From: CALINB01 sp938045325
GTDB taxonomy: Bacteria; Pseudomonadota; Alphaproteobacteria; Rhodospirillales; CALINB01
DNA: 64,000 nucleotides
Assembly (NCBI GenBank): GCA_038114465.1
Contig: JAYNQW010000009.1
Location: 1-64,000 of the forward strand
Reading direction: 5' to 3'
In this document: positions 62,172-64,000 of the stretch, piece after piece
Numbering within the stretch: the first letter of the stretch is position 1
How the letters are laid out: each line of letters opens with the position of its first letter
The notes under the pieces: model-generated
Database searches by the model: none
The model's input: only the letters and a program-made list of their open reading frames with translations
What the model was told of the DNA's origin: nothing
Position numbers and translations under genes: made by a program

Positions 62172-63011
62172 ATGACGATCTCTGTTACGAAATTGACCGA
62201 TGCTATCGGCGCCGAAATCGGCGATGTCGATCTATCGAATCCGTTGGCTGCGGATACGGTCGCCGATATTCGCCAGGCGCTGCTTGATCATTGTGTGATT
62301 TTCTTTCGAGATCAGGAACTCAGCGATGATGATTTGATGCGAATTGGGCGTTATTTCGGTGAGCTGCAGCCTTTGCCGCCGCACCGCCAGTTTCCGGGCC
62401 TGTATCCTGAAATTCTGGTGGTCGAGAAGAAGCCCGAGGATGTCATCAATTTCGGTTGGGAATGGCATTCCGATACCAGCCATTTACCCGTGCCGTCATT
62501 GGGTTCGATTTTATACGCGATTGAAGTCCCGAAAACGGGCGGTGATACGATGTTTGCCAATCAATATTTGGCATACGATACCTTACCCGATGAGATGAAA
62601 GAAAAGCTCGCCGGCATGAAGGCTGTTCACGCGAACGGGCGGATTCACAATACCCTGAAAAACAATCGCATCCCCGAGCAGGGTGAAGAAGTGGAGTCGG
62701 CAACATATTCGGATGCTTGGTCAACTCATCCCATTGTGCGCACCCACCCTGAAACCGGCAGGAAGGCGCTTTATGTGAACCTCACCCATACTGAAAGTAT
62801 CGAGGGGATGAGTGTCGCGGAAAGTCAGGATTTACTGCATTACCTTTATGAGCATTCCACGCAAGACGCGTTCACCTGCCGCTTCAAATGGCGCAAGGGT
62901 TCGGTCACGTTTTGGGACAACCGCAGCTGTCAGCATGCGGCGCTGAACGATTATCCCGGCGAATACCGCCTCATGCACCGGGTCCAGGTGAAGGGGACCC
63001 CGCCGTTTTAA
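62172..63011 (+). CDS. TauD/TfdA family dioxygenase, copy 2
   Basis: 279 residues. Iron ligands in WEWHSDTSH and NRSCQHAALND, Arg in RLMHRVQV; N-terminal AIGAEIGDVDLSNPLA. It is a diverged tandem duplicate of the preceding gene. Together with the binding protein gene downstream, this looks like an uptake and oxidation module for an organosulfonate, sulfate ester or similar compound; the substrate is not evident. Confidence 0.9.
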   Translation: MTISVTKLTDAIGAEIGDVDLSNPLAADTVADIRQALLDHCVIFFRDQELSDDDLMRIGRYFGELQPLPPHRQFPGLYPEILVVEKKPEDVINFGWEWHSDTSHLPVPSLGSILYAIEVPKTGGDTMFANQYLAYDTLPDEMKEKLAGMKAVHANGRIHNTLKNNRIPEQGEEVESATYSDAWSTHPIVRTHPETGRKALYVNLTHTESIEGMSVAESQDLLHYLYEHSTQDAFTCRFKWRKGSVTFWDNRSCQHAALNDYPGEYRLMHRVQVKGTPPF

Positions 63012-63012
63012 G

Positions 63013-63052
63013 CGGCAATTTTTAAATGCCGTTTTAAGGGGCGAATTCCCCT
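63013..63052 (+). terminator. Tandem hairpins after the dioxygenase pair
   Basis: CGGCA...TGCCG with a TTTT tail at 63032, followed by AGGGG-n6-CCCCT at 63037-63052. The first has the form of a weak rho-independent terminator. Confidence 0.5.
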
Positions 63053-63131
63053 CTATTTCGGTGCCTTTTTACGGACACGATAATCGTTTATGGTGGTCCC
63101 CAATAAGCAATGAAATAAGCCAGGGGGGCTT

Positions 63132-64000
63132 ATGGCCCAGATTAAAATCCAATTCAGCCGGTTCTCGGCATTTTACAGTCCATTGATTTCAACCATGTCT
63201 GCGGGCTTCCTGCAGGAAGAGGGGCTCGAGCCTGAATGGTCTGTCGCCCCGCCACCGGGAATTGCGATTCCGGCCTTACTTGACGGCAGCGCCGACGTTA
63301 TTCAATCGGCCCTTTCGAACGGGCTGATTTCATTGGAGAAAGGCGAAACACCGCCGGTCGTGCATTTCGGGCAGATCAACGAAATGGATGGGTTCTTTTT
63401 AACCGCTCGCGAGCCCGATCTGGATTTCACCTGGGATAAGCTTGCGGGGCAAAAGGTCGTGGTCGATCACGGCGGCCAGCCGCTCGCGATGTTCAAGTAT
63501 GCGTGTCATAAGATGGGATTGGACTACGGTAGTATCGACGCCATTGATGCGGGTGATGTCGATGCGATGGATGCCGCCTTTCGTAACGGTACCGGCACCT
63601 ATATTCATCAGCAAGGACCGGCGCCCCAGCAACTCGAACACGACGGGGTGGGGCATGTGGTGGCGTCCGTCGGCGAGGCCATCGGGCCGAACGGTTTCTC
63701 GTCGCTCGCCAGCACACGCGAATGGCTCGAGACCGATATGGCGAAAGCATTCATGCGGGCTTATAAAAAATCGCGCACTTATGTGAACAATACTCCCGCC
63801 GAAGATATCGCCAAGGCGGAAACATCATATTTTCCCGATATCGATATCGAGGTGCTGACCGATACCATTCGAACCTATCAAGGCCTCGGCTGCTGGAGCC
63901 CGCACAGTGAAATCACCAAAGCGGCGTTTGAGGTCACGCAAGACGTGTTCCTGCACTGCGGCACCATTACCCAGCGCTATAACTACGCCGACGTGTGCGT
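63132..64000 (+). CDS. NMT1/THI5-like (SsuA-type) substrate-binding protein, runs off the right edge
   Basis: The ATG at 63132 (GGGGGG upstream) opens 289 codons to the window end. The start QIKIQFSRFSAFYSPLISTM and the ligand-site segments PPPGIAIPALLDGSADVIQ, WDKLAGQKVVVDHGGQPL and GEAIGPNGFSSLASTREWL fit periplasmic binding proteins of the NMT1/SsuA type. There is no signal peptide, so this one may be cytoplasmic or start elsewhere. It follows the TauD pair by 120 bases and may belong to an aliphatic sulfonate or pyrimidine-type uptake system whose other genes lie outside. Confidence 0.75.
   Translation, partial: MAQIKIQFSRFSAFYSPLISTMSAGFLQEEGLEPEWSVAPPPGIAIPALLDGSADVIQSALSNGLISLEKGETPPVVHFGQINEMDGFFLTAREPDLDFTWDKLAGQKVVVDHGGQPLAMFKYACHKMGLDYGSIDAIDAGDVDAMDAAFRNGTGTYIHQQGPAPQQLEHDGVGHVVASVGEAIGPNGFSSLASTREWLETDMAKAFMRAYKKSRTYVNNTPAEDIAKAETSYFPDIDIEVLTDTIRTYQGLGCWSPHSEITKAAFEVTQDVFLHCGTITQRYNYADVC

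Noticed and set aside
1..64000. tRNA, rRNA, CRISPR arrays, insertion sequences
   Set aside because: None recognised by eye on either strand; small ncRNAs cannot be excluded without a covariance search.

Overview
The window looks like chromosomal DNA of an alphaproteobacterium, most likely a Rhodospirillales-type organism. The evidence is HdaA beside a PerM-like gene, EipA (DUF1134), the DUF2066 / CDP-alcohol transferase / perM / hdaA / ppk / ppx / rnd gene order, and an alphaproteobacterial-style AspRS. GC is moderate. I see no rRNA, tRNA, CRISPR array, prophage or complete insertion sequence.

Layout. 1-2923: LPS transport operon lptF-lptG-lptD on the minus strand; lptD runs off the left edge. 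3043-8660: SGNH hydrolase, FAD-linked oxidoreductase and a multi-PAS hybrid kinase that appears to lack its N-terminus. 8828-13418: tsaC, cysQ, a fused MEMO/AMMECR1 gene and the divergent radical SAM gene of the same system. 13507-18091: flippase-like membrane protein, pepA, holC, two unknown genes, ndk. 18109-19763: purM-purN, where purM seems to start at ATT. 19785-29204: DUF2066 gene, CDP-alcohol phosphotransferase, perM, hdaA, an SDR, ppk, ppx and rnd. 29252-34043: an exported aldo/keto reductase pair with a nucleotide-carrier-like MFS gene, then sulfatase 1. 34142-39826: eipA, a two-component system convergent with degP, an interrupted zinc-ribbon gene and a HAD protein. 39951-45346: aspS, a Sel1-repeat gene and acnA.

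45452-53274 is a catabolic island: four-carbon acid sugar kinase, alpha/beta hydrolase, a GntR regulator with a clear operator, an orphan TctC-type binding protein, sulfatase 2, a zeta-like GST and phosphonoacetate hydrolase. 53434-57409 holds a SPOR lipoprotein, unknown small genes and a remarkable intergenic region. 57669-64000 holds a two-subunit molybdenum hydroxylase, a C-terminally truncated Shedu-like defence gene, two TauD-type dioxygenases and the start of an NMT1-like binding protein.

The most striking observation is at 56004-56351. Fifteen GANTC sites (the CcrM methylation sequence) lie in 348 bases, with all four middle bases represented. They surround a perfect TTAA-N7-TTAA CtrA-type box and an AT-rich tract, between divergent genes of unknown function. 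About 70 bases further on a near-perfect 22-base dyad overlaps a TATAAT. This looks like a cell-cycle or methylation controlled switch, or an origin-like region, upstream of an uncharacterised helical protein.
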